This document shows, piece after piece, positions 23,148 to 31,600 of a DNA stretch of 64,000 nucleotides. The stretch's first letter is position 1. Each line of letters begins with the position of its first letter. Made by a program: the position numbers and the translations under genes. The stretch covers positions 124,001 to 188,000 of the forward strand of contig NZ_JADUCM010000002.1 in the NCBI RefSeq assembly GCF_016009175.1, in the 5' to 3' direction. This stretch comes from Pseudomonas alkylphenolica. Lineage in GTDB: Bacteria > Pseudomonadota > Gammaproteobacteria > Pseudomonadales > Pseudomonadaceae. Below the pieces are notes generated by a model. The model did not search any database. It had not been told where the DNA came from and was given only the letters and a program-made list of their open reading frames with translations.

Positions 23148-24380
23148 GTGGGTACACAACAACACATTGAAGCGCCTTCGGGGTTGAAGGCTCATGCCCT
23201 TGGCCGGATGGAAACCATTGGCATCATCATTGGCACCAACATCGGTGCAGGCGTGCTCAGCATGGCCTACGCCGCGCGTAAGGTCGGCTATGTACCGCTG
23301 CTAGTGTGCCTGGCGATCACCTGCTTGTTCTGCATCATTACCATGTTGTATGTCGCCGAAGCGTGCCTGCGGACCAGTGAAAACAAACAGCTCAGTGGCT
23401 TGTCACGTAAATACCTTGGCCGTTTCGGCGGTTGGTTGATTTTCATCGCCGTTGCCGCCAACAGCTATGGCGCGCTGGTCGCGTATATGACCGGCAGCGG
23501 CAACATTCTTACTGACTTTTTCGGCCAGTTCGGACTGAGTCGGCAGATGGGTAGTTTGATCTTCTTCGTGCCCTCGGCGCTGGTGCTATATCTGGGGCTC
23601 AAGGCGCTGGGCGTGGCGGAAAAGTTGATCAGCGCCGGCATGGTGATGATCGTCTGCTTGCTGATCGGTGCAACCGTAGTCCATGACGACACCCGTCTCA
23701 TGCACCTTTGGCAGAGCCAGTGGCAATACGTGGTGCCGGTATTCAACCTCGCGGTATTCGTTTTCGGTGCCCAGTTTCTCGTACCAGAATTGGTGCGCGG
23801 CAATTTGAACACACCCAAGCGCCTGCCCCGCCTGATCATCGGCGGCATGCTGCTGACCTTCGTTTTGGTGGCCGCCATTCCTGCCTCGGTGATCGCCCTA
23901 GTCGGCACAGAAAACCTGAGTGAAGTCGCCACACTTAGCTGGGGCCGGTCGCTGGGACAGTGGGCCTATTATGTTGCCAACACCTTTGCCTTGATGGCGA
24001 TGTTGACCTCGTACTGGGGACTGGGCGGATGTCTGTTCACCAATATATTCGACCACTTCCGGCTCGGTGACGAAAGCCATCGTGGCAAGCGTCTCGCGGT
24101 ACTGGCTGTTGTGGCGATCCCGCCGTTCATCTTGGCTTATTCGGGCATCAGCGGTTTCGTTAATGCGCTGTACTTTGCCGGGACCTTCGGCGGCGTGCTT
24201 ATGGGCATCATTCCAATCCTATTACTCAATGCCGCACGCAAGTATGGCGATAAGGAACCGGCATTCATTTGTGGCTGGTATGCTCATCCACTCATTCAGG
24301 CCGGTATCGTCCTCATCTTCGCCTCGAGTGGCGTCTATGCAGTGCTGTCGGCCATTGGGATGCTCCCTGCCAGTTGGTGA
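23148..24380 (+). CDS. HAAAP-type amino-acid permease
   Basis: 410 residues with about 11 membrane segments. The start METIGIIIGTNIGAGVLSMAYAARKVGY is the signature first helix of the hydroxy/aromatic amino acid permease family (TyrP, Mtr, SdaC). Start is GTG at 23148 behind GAGGTAACAAG. It probably imports the substrate of the upstream oxidase. Which amino acid or amine cannot be told from sequence. Confidence 0.82.
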   Translation: MGTQQHIEAPSGLKAHALGRMETIGIIIGTNIGAGVLSMAYAARKVGYVPLLVCLAITCLFCIITMLYVAEACLRTSENKQLSGLSRKYLGRFGGWLIFIAVAANSYGALVAYMTGSGNILTDFFGQFGLSRQMGSLIFFVPSALVLYLGLKALGVAEKLISAGMVMIVCLLIGATVVHDDTRLMHLWQSQWQYVVPVFNLAVFVFGAQFLVPELVRGNLNTPKRLPRLIIGGMLLTFVLVAAIPASVIALVGTENLSEVATLSWGRSLGQWAYYVANTFALMAMLTSYWGLGGCLFTNIFDHFRLGDESHRGKRLAVLAVVAIPPFILAYSGISGFVNALYFAGTFGGVLMGIIPILLLNAARKYGDKEPAFICGWYAHPLIQAGIVLIFASSGVYAVLSAIGMLPASW

Positions 24381-24400
24381 TGACTCGACGAGAAGGCAGG

Positions 24401-25930
24401 ATGAGCCTGGAAACCCGCGTCATCCCCTGGAGCAGCCCGCGCATGTCACTTCATGTTCGTGACTTGATTGCCCTCACCGAACTCCGCTCACGCCTATTGA
24501 GCGGTGCCGAAGGCCTTGATCGTGAAGTGCGCTGGGCGCATGTCTGCGAGTTGCCTGATCCCACCGAATGGCTGGGAGAGGCTGATGTACTGATGACCAC
24601 CGGCCTTGGCATTCCTGCTGATCCGCAGCAGCAACGCGACTATGTGCATCGCCTGGCAGAAGCAGGTCTGGCCGGAATGATGATCGGTGAACACATGCAC
24701 GCGCCGGCCAACCTCGATGCGCTCGCCAAACGTGCCGAACAACTGAATTTTCCGGTAATCCTCACCGAATACGGCGTGCCTTTCGCGGCAGTGACGCGGG
24801 CCATCATCGACGCAAGCCAGAAGGAAGAGTACCAGCGCCGTAATGCGCTGGTGCGGGTGTATGAAAGCGCCAGGCTGAGCATATCCGGTCTGAGTCTGGC
24901 GGCATTGGTACAGCGCTTGGAGGCCGACATCCAATGTCGCCTGCATGTGCTCCTGTTGGAAACACTGGAGCCTTGGGCGGAGGATCTCGCACCGCTGCCC
25001 GAGGCCGTCCGCACGGCACTGTTAGCCAGTCGTCGCAAACCGGGAGAGCAGCAGCCCATGCTGCGTCGCCTCGCGTTGCCGGATGGCGAAGCGCTAAGCA
25101 TTGAACTGCATACCGAACAGAACTGCTTACTGGTTGTGACCGGCGAGCGACTGCCTGATTATGGCCTGCTGCACCACCTCACTGCGGTACTTGGATTAGA
25201 AATCCAGCGACGCCAAGCGGAGCGTGAACGTCGTTTACGGCTCGGATCGGAGTTGCTGGACGACCTGCTGCAGCAACGTTTGAGCGCTGAACAGGCCAAC
25301 CAGCGCCTGCACAGTCAGTTGCCTGGCTTGGACCTTGAGAGTGTCGTCATTTCTGTGGCGCGAGGGTCCGGGCTACGAGGGAAAACCGAGGTGCTGCTGA
25401 GGCTATTAGACGACAGCGTGCTAGCGCGAATCCAGGGTGACGAACTCATCCTGCTACACGCCGATGGGCTACAGCCATTGCTCGGTCAGCAGCTAGACAC
25501 CAACCTGGGTTCAAGCGCGCCACTGCATACACTACAGCGCAGTCCAGAAGCGCTCCGCGAAGCACTTCTGGCCAGCGCCCACACCCATGCACAGCGGCGC
25601 ATCTGTCGTTATGCAGAACTGGAAACCGACACACCTTGGTTGCCCAGAACTCCGGACGAAGCGGCTCGCGCCTTCCGCACGGTGCTGGGTGCGATTCATG
25701 ACTATGACCAAACCCAAGGTACAACCTTGCTGCAGACGTTGCAGGTGTTTCTCGAAGAGAACCGCTCGTGGCTGCATGCGGCGAAGCGCCTGCATGTGCA
25801 CAAGCAAACCCTGGTTTATCGCATTCGTCGGATCGAAGAGATCAGTGGACGTTCTATGGACAGCACCGCCGATGTGGCGACACTGTGGTTTGCACTGCAA
25901 AGCCGCTGTGTGGTGTTGTTTCCCAGCTAA
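24401..25930 (+). CDS. PucR-family transcriptional regulator
   Basis: 509 residues. An N-terminal PucR ligand domain (about residues 15-130, with WAHVCELPDPTEWL and LMTTGLGIP), a central CdaR-like region, and a C-terminal PucR helix-turn-helix (LHVHKQTLVYRIRRIEEISGRSM). This family controls purine, amine and amino-acid catabolism genes. The ATG at 24401 follows GAAGGCAGG; the frame is open into the permease gene but that part is not homologous. It probably regulates the oxidase-cupin-permease operon. Confidence 0.88.
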   Translation: MSLETRVIPWSSPRMSLHVRDLIALTELRSRLLSGAEGLDREVRWAHVCELPDPTEWLGEADVLMTTGLGIPADPQQQRDYVHRLAEAGLAGMMIGEHMHAPANLDALAKRAEQLNFPVILTEYGVPFAAVTRAIIDASQKEEYQRRNALVRVYESARLSISGLSLAALVQRLEADIQCRLHVLLLETLEPWAEDLAPLPEAVRTALLASRRKPGEQQPMLRRLALPDGEALSIELHTEQNCLLVVTGERLPDYGLLHHLTAVLGLEIQRRQAERERRLRLGSELLDDLLQQRLSAEQANQRLHSQLPGLDLESVVISVARGSGLRGKTEVLLRLLDDSVLARIQGDELILLHADGLQPLLGQQLDTNLGSSAPLHTLQRSPEALREALLASAHTHAQRRICRYAELETDTPWLPRTPDEAARAFRTVLGAIHDYDQTQGTTLLQTLQVFLEENRSWLHAAKRLHVHKQTLVYRIRRIEEISGRSMDSTADVATLWFALQSRCVVLFPS

Positions 25931-26209
25931 GAGACAACTAACTAATCTGTTAAAGCTTAGACGTAGTCGCCTAATCAGCCGGATCAGTGGTTGACGACCT
26001 CATTTGGGCGCTATCGACTTCGGATCAGGGGGTAGTCATCCGGACGGAAGCGGAATTACTGAACGCATCTTCCCCCATTCGTGCTTGTGCTTATGTTGGT
26101 GCTTGCGGCTGGACTTATGATTGTCGTGATGGTGGTCAAGGCACTTATTACAGGTGATGAGGCATTCGAGGCATCACGTACCCACCGCTCATGTGAGCGG
26201 CTGCATCCG
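25931..26209. other. Gap between PucR and cytochrome P460 genes
   Basis: No supported gene. A small dyad CCGCTC-ATGT-GAGCGG (26185-26200) lies just past the P460 stop and may end that minus-strand transcript, though it lacks a T-run. A plus-strand frame crosses here into the P460 gene but looks like a shadow. Confidence 0.4.
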
Positions 26210-26770
26210 TCATTGCGGTACGTTCAACAGCGTGGGATACCCGCGGGAAAATACCCAATCCGACGCTTTGGCAGGTACATGGCAACCCAGGCACGTCGTC
26301 TGGAAGCCTTTCGAGACATTGGTCTTGGGTGCCTTGGCTTCAAACAGCGCCCAGCCCCACCCTTCGGCCCAATGGGTATTGCCCTGGAAACGCTGCTGGC
26401 GATCTTTGACCATCACGAACCACACCGAATTCTGTCCGGCCCACTGCGCCAAACCTGTCGTTTGAGCGCCTTGCTCTACGCTACGAATCTCTTTGACCAG
26501 TACCGCCCCATCCGGAAACTCACCGGTTGCGCGGTAAGCTTCGACAGCCTCGGGCTGTGTGTAGACATCGTGGAAGCCAAAGCCAGGTGCCTGTTTGTCT
26601 CCCACTACCCAAGAACCAAGGTGACTCCAGGTCTTGCGAAAGTCGACCGGCAAACTGATTTTCCCTTTGTCGTCCACATAGTGGCTATAGGTGTCTTCGG
26701 CGAGGCTCATGGCGTTGGCCTGGGCGTTGAGGGTCAGCAGCAATGTGCTGGCAAGTGTCATGCGTCTCAT
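26210..26770 (-). CDS. Cytochrome P460-family periplasmic heme protein
   Basis: 186 residues. A signal peptide ends near ANAMS, and a single heme-c motif, CLGCH, lies near the C-terminus in GFQTTCLGCHVPAKASDWVFSRGYP, the hallmark of cytochrome P460 proteins. Characterised members oxidise hydroxylamine or bind NO and related ligands. The role of lone P460 proteins in heterotrophs is unsettled, so I do not assign a substrate. The ATG is preceded by CAGGAG. Confidence 0.85.
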   Translation of the reverse strand: MRRMTLASTLLLTLNAQANAMSLAEDTYSHYVDDKGKISLPVDFRKTWSHLGSWVVGDKQAPGFGFHDVYTQPEAVEAYRATGEFPDGAVLVKEIRSVEQGAQTTGLAQWAGQNSVWFVMVKDRQQRFQGNTHWAEGWGWALFEAKAPKTNVSKGFQTTCLGCHVPAKASDWVFSRGYPTLLNVPQ

Positions 26771-26832
26771 GGTGCGTCTCCTGCATCGTCATTTCAGACA
26801 AAATCCGCCAAAGGCCAGGTCAAATTCGGCTA

Positions 26833-27123
26833 TCAGCCGCCATTGCAGCCAGATCCCCATACCAGGTACTCGACCGTGTGTTGTTGGCCTTGGGAGTCTT
26901 CGTAGTCCAGGCGTGTGGGAACGATGCCGCATTGGCCGGAGACGTCTGTGCTGGACAGGACGCGAGCAATATCGAGGTCGTCGCCATAGCGGTAGTGCTT
27001 GGCCTGCTCAGCGATAGCCTGGGCGTGGTACGCACGAAGGTGCTCGGCACCGTCTTCAGCGAAAGCAGTCGCCGTGACAGTGCCGGCAATTAATAAGGCT
27101 GTAGCCTTTAATAGGCGTTGCAT
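26833..27123 (-). CDS. DUF2790 small periplasmic protein
   Basis: 96 residues from the ATG at 27123: signal peptide (MQRLLKATALLIAGTVTATAFA), then HYRYGDDLDIARVLS, CGIVPTRLDYEDSQGQ and a C-terminal GSGCNGG. These match DUF2790, a family found mainly in Pseudomonas. Two cysteines could form a disulfide. Some family members are induced by copper or quorum signals; no role is established here. Confidence 0.85.
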   Translation of the reverse strand: MQRLLKATALLIAGTVTATAFAEDGAEHLRAYHAQAIAEQAKHYRYGDDLDIARVLSSTDVSGQCGIVPTRLDYEDSQGQQHTVEYLVWGSGCNGG

Positions 27124-27239
27124 GATGGTACTCCCCAATTCAGTGAATGCCCTGTTTCACAGGCATGGCGCAATTCTAGGGAGCCACGTTGCTGTCTCGG
27201 CGGCAGTGCGTCTGCAATGCGCAACAGTACGTCCAGTTC

Positions 27240-28070
27240 TCACGCCTGGTTGATTACCTGCTGTAGCCATTGGCTGGGACTGCTGCCTACTTTGCGCCGA
27301 AATGCCCTGGCCAACGCCGATGGACTCTCGTAGCCGACCTCATCGGCGATCAAGGCAATCGGCCGACCTTCACGCAAGCGCTTTTGCGCCAGGCTCACAC
27401 GCCACTCCAGCAGGTAGTCCGCTGGGGAAAACCCCACTATTTTACGAAAATGCGCTGCGAAGCTGGCTCGCGACATACCCGCGATGTTGGCAAGAGCCGC
27501 AACCGACCAGCTTTGCTGGGGGGCTTCGTGGATCTGGTTGAGGGCGCGGGACAGGCGGATGTCTGCCAAGCCCGCCATCAATCCGCTAGGCAGCTCGCGC
27601 CGGGTCATGATGTGGCGCAGCAATTGAATGACCATCAGCTCGAACAAGCGATTGAGCACCAGCTCGCGCGCCGCCTCCTGGCCTGTGGCCTCCTGGAATA
27701 TCCAGTCAAGGCAACCACTCAGGCTCGGGAGCTCGCGTAACGGCCTGATGATGTAGTCCGGGAGGGCGCGGGACAACGGATTGTCGATGCCGCCGTCAAA
27801 CTGCAGGGTCGCGCAGACCAGTTCAGCCCCGCCGTCTTGTAACGCGCTAAGCCGATAGGCATTGGGCCGCACAATCAGCATCAACCCGGGCTCTTCGAGG
27901 TGGAATACCCGTCTGGCTTTATCCTCGAAGGTGACACGCCCTGCCCGCAGCAAATGGATATACCCGCACGGTACCTGACCGCTGTACGCTGACGTACCGC
28001 AAAAGCCACCTTGATGGTAGGTGGCCGCGTGAAGGTTGAAATGATTCAGCACGATGTCGAGATTGCTCAT
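27240..28070 (-). CDS. AraC-family regulator, cupin-type sensor (RclR-like)
   Basis: 276 residues. An N-terminal cupin-like sensor with several cysteines (GGFCGTSAYSGQVPCGYIHLL) is followed by a C-terminal AraC DNA-binding domain with two HTH motifs (WSVAALANIAGMSRASFAAHFRKIVGFSP; IALIADEVGYESPSALARAFRRKVG). Start ATG at 28070 has a GAGGAG ribosome site. It follows YeeE/YedE and RclC-like genes on the same strand. E. coli RclR, an AraC protein with a cysteine redox switch, controls rclABC, so a reactive-chlorine or redox sensor is plausible. Confidence 0.85.
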   Translation of the reverse strand: MSNLDIVLNHFNLHAATYHQGGFCGTSAYSGQVPCGYIHLLRAGRVTFEDKARRVFHLEEPGLMLIVRPNAYRLSALQDGGAELVCATLQFDGGIDNPLSRALPDYIIRPLRELPSLSGCLDWIFQEATGQEAARELVLNRLFELMVIQLLRHIMTRRELPSGLMAGLADIRLSRALNQIHEAPQQSWSVAALANIAGMSRASFAAHFRKIVGFSPADYLLEWRVSLAQKRLREGRPIALIADEVGYESPSALARAFRRKVGSSPSQWLQQVINQA

Positions 28071-28090
28071 AAAGCTCCTCGTTGCACAGT

Positions 28091-29005
28091 TCAAGTGGGG
28101 GGGCGACAACAACGCCTGACACCCAGGGCTGCAAGGATGCCCACGACAATCGCCAATAAAGGCAAGCTCGAAACAGCGTTGAGGGTCGGAAATACCAGCA
28201 GCATCTGTGAATCGTTACCCCCCAGCATCATGGAGGCGCCACCGCCCATCAGTACCCCCGACAGCAAATGTCGACTCGACGCGGCCAACCGGATCGCTTG
28301 CCACCTGAAGGTCTTGCGGTACACAGTAAAACCAAGCATGCCCAGCAGCAGTGCCGCAAACACCGCCAGGCGCTGGCCACTGATCAACCATTGACCTGGC
28401 ATCCACACCCATTGCGCCAGATCGTAGAAAAAAACACTGGGTGTCCATAAAGGTTCAAGGCTGTAAAGCGCACGGGTCAATGTACCCAGCAGCATGCTGG
28501 CCAACACCAGGCGTCGATCGCCGTGAGCCCGCGCCAGCACCAGCAATATCAACAGCACGATACCCAGGGTCAGCCCGTAATGAAGGCTGGAGATCTCCGG
28601 CAAGCGATCGATCTTGTATTCAGGCTGCCGATTGAGGCGGTGCCATAACAGGATACCGAGCACCCAGCCGACAATGGTCAGCGTCAGGTTGAGGTCACCG
28701 CGGGTAATTCGAGTCAAGGTGCCGAGGCTGCAGCCGCCGTTCAAGACCGAGGCGACACCGAACAGCAGGCCGCCAGTCAGCAGCGGCCAATAGCCGATAC
28801 CCGGCGAGAACAAAGGCTGGCTGATGCCGAGCCGCTCATACAGCGGTGCAAGCAGCAGCCCGAACAGACCGCACGACAGCAGTGCAACAAATAATGTCGG
28901 CCGCCCTTGCAGCAACAGCTCGCAGGCTCTGACCAGGCACAACCCCATGCGCTGTGCTGTCCAGCCAATCAGCAGCGCCAGAATCAAGGCAAATAGCAGA
29001 GTCAC
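28091..29005 (-). CDS. YeeE/YedE (TsuA)-family membrane transporter
   Basis: 304 residues with about nine membrane helices. Conserved-cysteine motifs are MGLCLVRACELLLQG and NGGCSLGTLTRITRGD, the pattern of YeeE/YedE sulfur-compound transporters such as TsuA for thiosulfate. Start is GTG. It lies between an RclC-like gene and an AraC regulator. Selenium or sulfur compound transport is the family expectation; the substrate here is unknown. Confidence 0.82.
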   Translation of the reverse strand: MTLLFALILALLIGWTAQRMGLCLVRACELLLQGRPTLFVALLSCGLFGLLLAPLYERLGISQPLFSPGIGYWPLLTGGLLFGVASVLNGGCSLGTLTRITRGDLNLTLTIVGWVLGILLWHRLNRQPEYKIDRLPEISSLHYGLTLGIVLLILLVLARAHGDRRLVLASMLLGTLTRALYSLEPLWTPSVFFYDLAQWVWMPGQWLISGQRLAVFAALLLGMLGFTVYRKTFRWQAIRLAASSRHLLSGVLMGGGASMMLGGNDSQMLLVFPTLNAVSSLPLLAIVVGILAALGVRRCCRPPT

Positions 29006-29026
29006 CTCACCAGCCCGTTCAACGGC

Positions 29027-29521
29027 TCAAGCGACAGCCGGGGCGTGCTGCGGCATCCGAATAACGCGCAGCAGGCTGTGTTTGAGGAGCACCAGTGAAG
29101 CAGCCAGCAACACCACATCCTTGAGCAGGAAACCCGTCGCGCCGCCCATGGCAGGAAAACCGCCCGCCGACGCCTCCCAGGCACCGGGCGTGGAGAAAAT
29201 CAGGGTAAGGGTAGTCAAGTACGTCGCCACGGACCCCGCCGATGCAAGCACTGAAATCCTTGCAAACCAGGCACCGAGCACCAGGCCCAGCCCTATCGAC
29301 CACTCCGCAACGCCCAGTGCGTAGCTGGCACCTTGAACACCGAACACGGTGTGCATCCATCCCAGGATCGGGCTGTTGCCAATCAAGGGCTGCAGCGCTT
29401 GTGCCTCGTAGGGGAACCATTTGGCGTAGCCGAACAGGGCAAAAATCACAACGAGTGCCCAACGGGTGAACTTGATTTCAATGTCGCTGCGCAGCAGGCC
29501 AGCAAGTGCGGACTGGGTCAT
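29027..29521 (-). CDS. DUF417/YkgB (RclC)-like membrane protein
   Basis: 164 residues with four hydrophobic helices. The segments LVVIFALFGYAKWFPYEAQALQPLIGNSPILGW and GVAEWSIGLGLVLGAWF match DUF417, which includes the E. coli reactive-chlorine resistance protein RclC. The adjacent AraC regulator and AhpD-like protein support a redox-stress role. Confidence 0.82.
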   Translation of the reverse strand: MTQSALAGLLRSDIEIKFTRWALVVIFALFGYAKWFPYEAQALQPLIGNSPILGWMHTVFGVQGASYALGVAEWSIGLGLVLGAWFARISVLASAGSVATYLTTLTLIFSTPGAWEASAGGFPAMGGATGFLLKDVVLLAASLVLLKHSLLRVIRMPQHAPAVA

Positions 29522-29651
29522 AGTAAATTCCTGGATTGCAAAGGAGGATCAACTGACTGAGTGGGTATGCATGGGTTTGTTACAGCACAGCGGTATGGCC
29601 ACTGCGAAATTCCAGTGGCCAACGCCTGCCGTGGTTTGGCTGCCAGGCGCA

Positions 29652-30167
29652 TCAATCCACGGCGGGAAAGTCCAGTTCAGTGTTTGCCACGTTGTTGAGA
29701 TAGTTGGTGAAGGTTGTAGTGGCGACATGGGCAATGACGTCGACGATCTTGCCGTCGCTCAAACCTGCCTCGCGGGCGTCATGCAAATCACATTCGGTGA
29801 TGCGCCCGCGGTGTTCGACAACCCGGCGAGCCAGCGCCACGACCGCATTGAGAGTACCTTCACGGGCAAGTCTGATGTCGCTCGCATCCAAGCCGGCTTT
29901 ACCGGCAAACAAAACGTGCGCCGCCAGGCAGTAGTCGCAGCCATTGACTTGCGAGACGGTCAAGGCAACGGCCTCTCGTTCACGGGCAGTCAATGAGGAC
30001 TTCTGCAGCGCTTGGGAAAGGGCGAGGTAACCACCCAGCGCTGCGGGCGAGTGAGCCATCGTGGCGAACACGTTCGGCACAACACCGAAAGCTTTGTGCA
30101 GGCCTTCCAAATCGCGACGAGAGGCCTCAGGAGCCTGTTCCGAGTTCAGGGCAGTAATACGCGTCAT
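29652..30167 (-). CDS. AhpD-like / carboxymuconolactone decarboxylase-family protein
   Basis: 171 residues. The active-site motif of AhpD-type alkylhydroperoxidases is present: EREAVALTVSQVNGCDYCLAAH, with Cys-x-x-Cys and a nearby His. The ATG at 30167 is used; the frame is open 21 codons further upstream. It is the first gene of a minus-strand set with the RclC-like and YeeE/YedE genes, 130 bases upstream of the former. Likely peroxide or organic hydroperoxide detoxification. Confidence 0.85.
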   Translation of the reverse strand: MTRITALNSEQAPEASRRDLEGLHKAFGVVPNVFATMAHSPAALGGYLALSQALQKSSLTAREREAVALTVSQVNGCDYCLAAHVLFAGKAGLDASDIRLAREGTLNAVVALARRVVEHRGRITECDLHDAREAGLSDGKIVDVIAHVATTTFTNYLNNVANTELDFPAVD

Positions 30168-30330
30168 GGTGAGTCTCCGGTAAGTTGATTGGGGCTTGAT
30201 CAACCCTGGAGACATAGTGGACGCTGCCATGAGCGTCTTGGGATCTGATCGTCAACGTTATCGTGCAGATCGTCCAAATATGCAGGCGTGACCCCGATGC
30301 GACGTACTTGGCGGGTCTTACTTCAGTGCA

Positions 30331-30541
30331 GGACAGCTCGACCTAGTTGATGGGCCGCTTTCATGAAGTGCTGGCGCTCTTTGCCCGGCGCCTCTGGCAC
30401 CGGGAAATCCTGCTAGTGGTGCTGCGCCAAGAGCAGCCACAGGTCACTGGCGCGCTGGACCTGGAGACCTTTCTCCGTCTGCGTCACCTCTGGGTGCACC
30501 GCTGCCAGACCCGCGGCATGGTCGATCAATGGCTAGGGGAA
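30331..30541 (+). pseudogene. LysR-family regulator, frameshifted internal fragment
   Basis: A piece of a LysR ligand-binding domain: GQLDLV, then after a one-base shift near 30348, MGRFHEVLALFARRLWHREILLVVLRQ and DLETFLRLRHLWVHRCQTRGMVDQWL. This pattern (E-LLVV-RQ-HPQ, LRHLWVH-S-TRGMVDQWL) is characteristic of LysR regulators of the NodD/NahR type. There is no DNA-binding domain upstream and no C-terminus. The coding signal ends where the duplicated diguanylate cyclase sequence begins. Confidence 0.6.
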
Positions 30542-30838
30542 CAAAGCTTTATCTACATATTGATGATCGGATTGATCACTGGCAAAGGTTTCGAACACGC
30601 AGACCCGCGGCGAAGAAACGTCCACTTAGGTTCAGATAACAAGATCAGCATTCAGCACTGAACAGTACCACCTCGTTTCTGCCTCGCTGCTTGGCTTCGT
30701 ACATGGCTTGATCAGCGGCCTTTATAAGGCTGTCGGAATCTCCCGCATGATGTGGGTACAGGGCGACGCCGATGCTGGGGGTCACAAAGTCGATCTGCAC
30801 TGTATCGAGCACCACAGGTTGCCCCAAGGTAGTCCGTA
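30542..30838 (-). repeat. 297-bp direct repeat, copy A (diguanylate cyclase 3' end)
   Basis: Aligns without gaps to 38921-39217 at an offset of 8379 bases. The half lying inside the cyclase gene differs at only a few positions; the outer about 100 bases, past the gene's stop, differ more. Copy A ends exactly where an IS30 transposase fragment starts. Confidence 0.9.
30645..30838 (-). pseudogene. Diguanylate cyclase, C-terminal fragment
   Basis: Encodes the last 64 or so residues of a GGDEF domain (from [14 protein letters not shown] to EVVLFSAEC), one or two residues different from the intact cyclase at 39024-40928. The GGDEF active site itself is missing, so it cannot be active. The upstream part is replaced by IS30 sequence. 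Confidence 0.88.
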
Positions 30839-31062
30839 TCCAGGTCTACTTCTGTGATCCTCAGAATCCCTGGCAACGTGGCTCAAACGAAAACACTAAC
30901 GGCCTGCTGCGGCAGTACTTTCCCAAGGGCACCGACATTTCGGTCTACACGCAAGACCAGCTCAATGCGGTTGCGAGGACGCTGAATGAGCGCCCTCGAA
31001 AGACACTAAACTTCGAAACACCGGCGGACAGGTTCAGCCAATGTGTTGCATCGACCGGTTGA
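30838..31062 (+). pseudogene. IS30-family transposase, C-terminal fragment
   Basis: About 74 residues of the DDE transposase C-terminus: [31 protein letters not shown] and [17 protein letters not shown], which are diagnostic of IS30. The catalytic glutamate is within SNENTNG, but the N-terminal HTH and both catalytic aspartates are absent. The fragment begins exactly at the end of repeat copy A. Confidence 0.85.
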
Positions 31063-31297
31063 ATCCACAGTCGAAAGCGGTCAATCGCGACCAGCTGCTT
31101 TCAACCCCTAGCTGCCAGTTTCAATAGCCAGACATTGATCGCCAAGATTAATACCCAAGTTAAGAGGGATTATGGCGGGACGCCTGCTTGTCCCTGCTAA
31201 AACCCGTCTCCTGAAACGCTGACAATACTAAAGTAAAAAATAAGGTTATTTGTCAGTGCAACGATAGCAATTGGCTACCCTTCAAGGAGGGTAATTT

Positions 31298-31399
31298 ATG
31301 AGCCAGCGTCCACCGCTGCTCGATATCAATTTCATCATCGTCTTTTTGCTTTCGGGTGTAATGCTGTGGGTATTGGTGGGTCTTCACGGTCTGCTGTGA
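31298..31399 (+). CDS. Predicted 33-residue single-span membrane protein
   Basis: ATG at 31298 follows a near-perfect ribosome site (AAGGAGGG). The product is a short polar start (MSQRPPLLD) followed by one membrane helix, INFIIVFLLSGVMLWVLVGL, and the end HGLL. No homologue is recognised. It lies 200 bases upstream of the exopolysaccharide operon on the same strand. The strong ribosome site and clean topology support translation. Confidence 0.55.
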   Translation: MSQRPPLLDINFIIVFLLSGVMLWVLVGLHGLL

Positions 31400-31600
31400 A
31401 TCAGGCCCACAACATTCTGAATGATGTGCACAACCTGTAGGGTGGATGAGTGGCAGTATTCGCGATTACACCGTCAGCAAGCTCAGTCCCACGAAGCGCC
31501 AGTGATTGGACAACGCCCCTATCTACTGCTTGTATCTAACTCCTACAACACCATCGGTTCGTAAAACTTCGCTCAACAGGATGGAACGAGGATCGCGACA

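Noticed and set aside
26081-26905. A 274-codon plus-strand frame with a hydrophobic N-terminus opposite cytochrome P460
   Set aside because: The minus-strand protein has a signal peptide and a CLGCH heme site; the plus frame has only a chance hydrophobic start and no family pattern.
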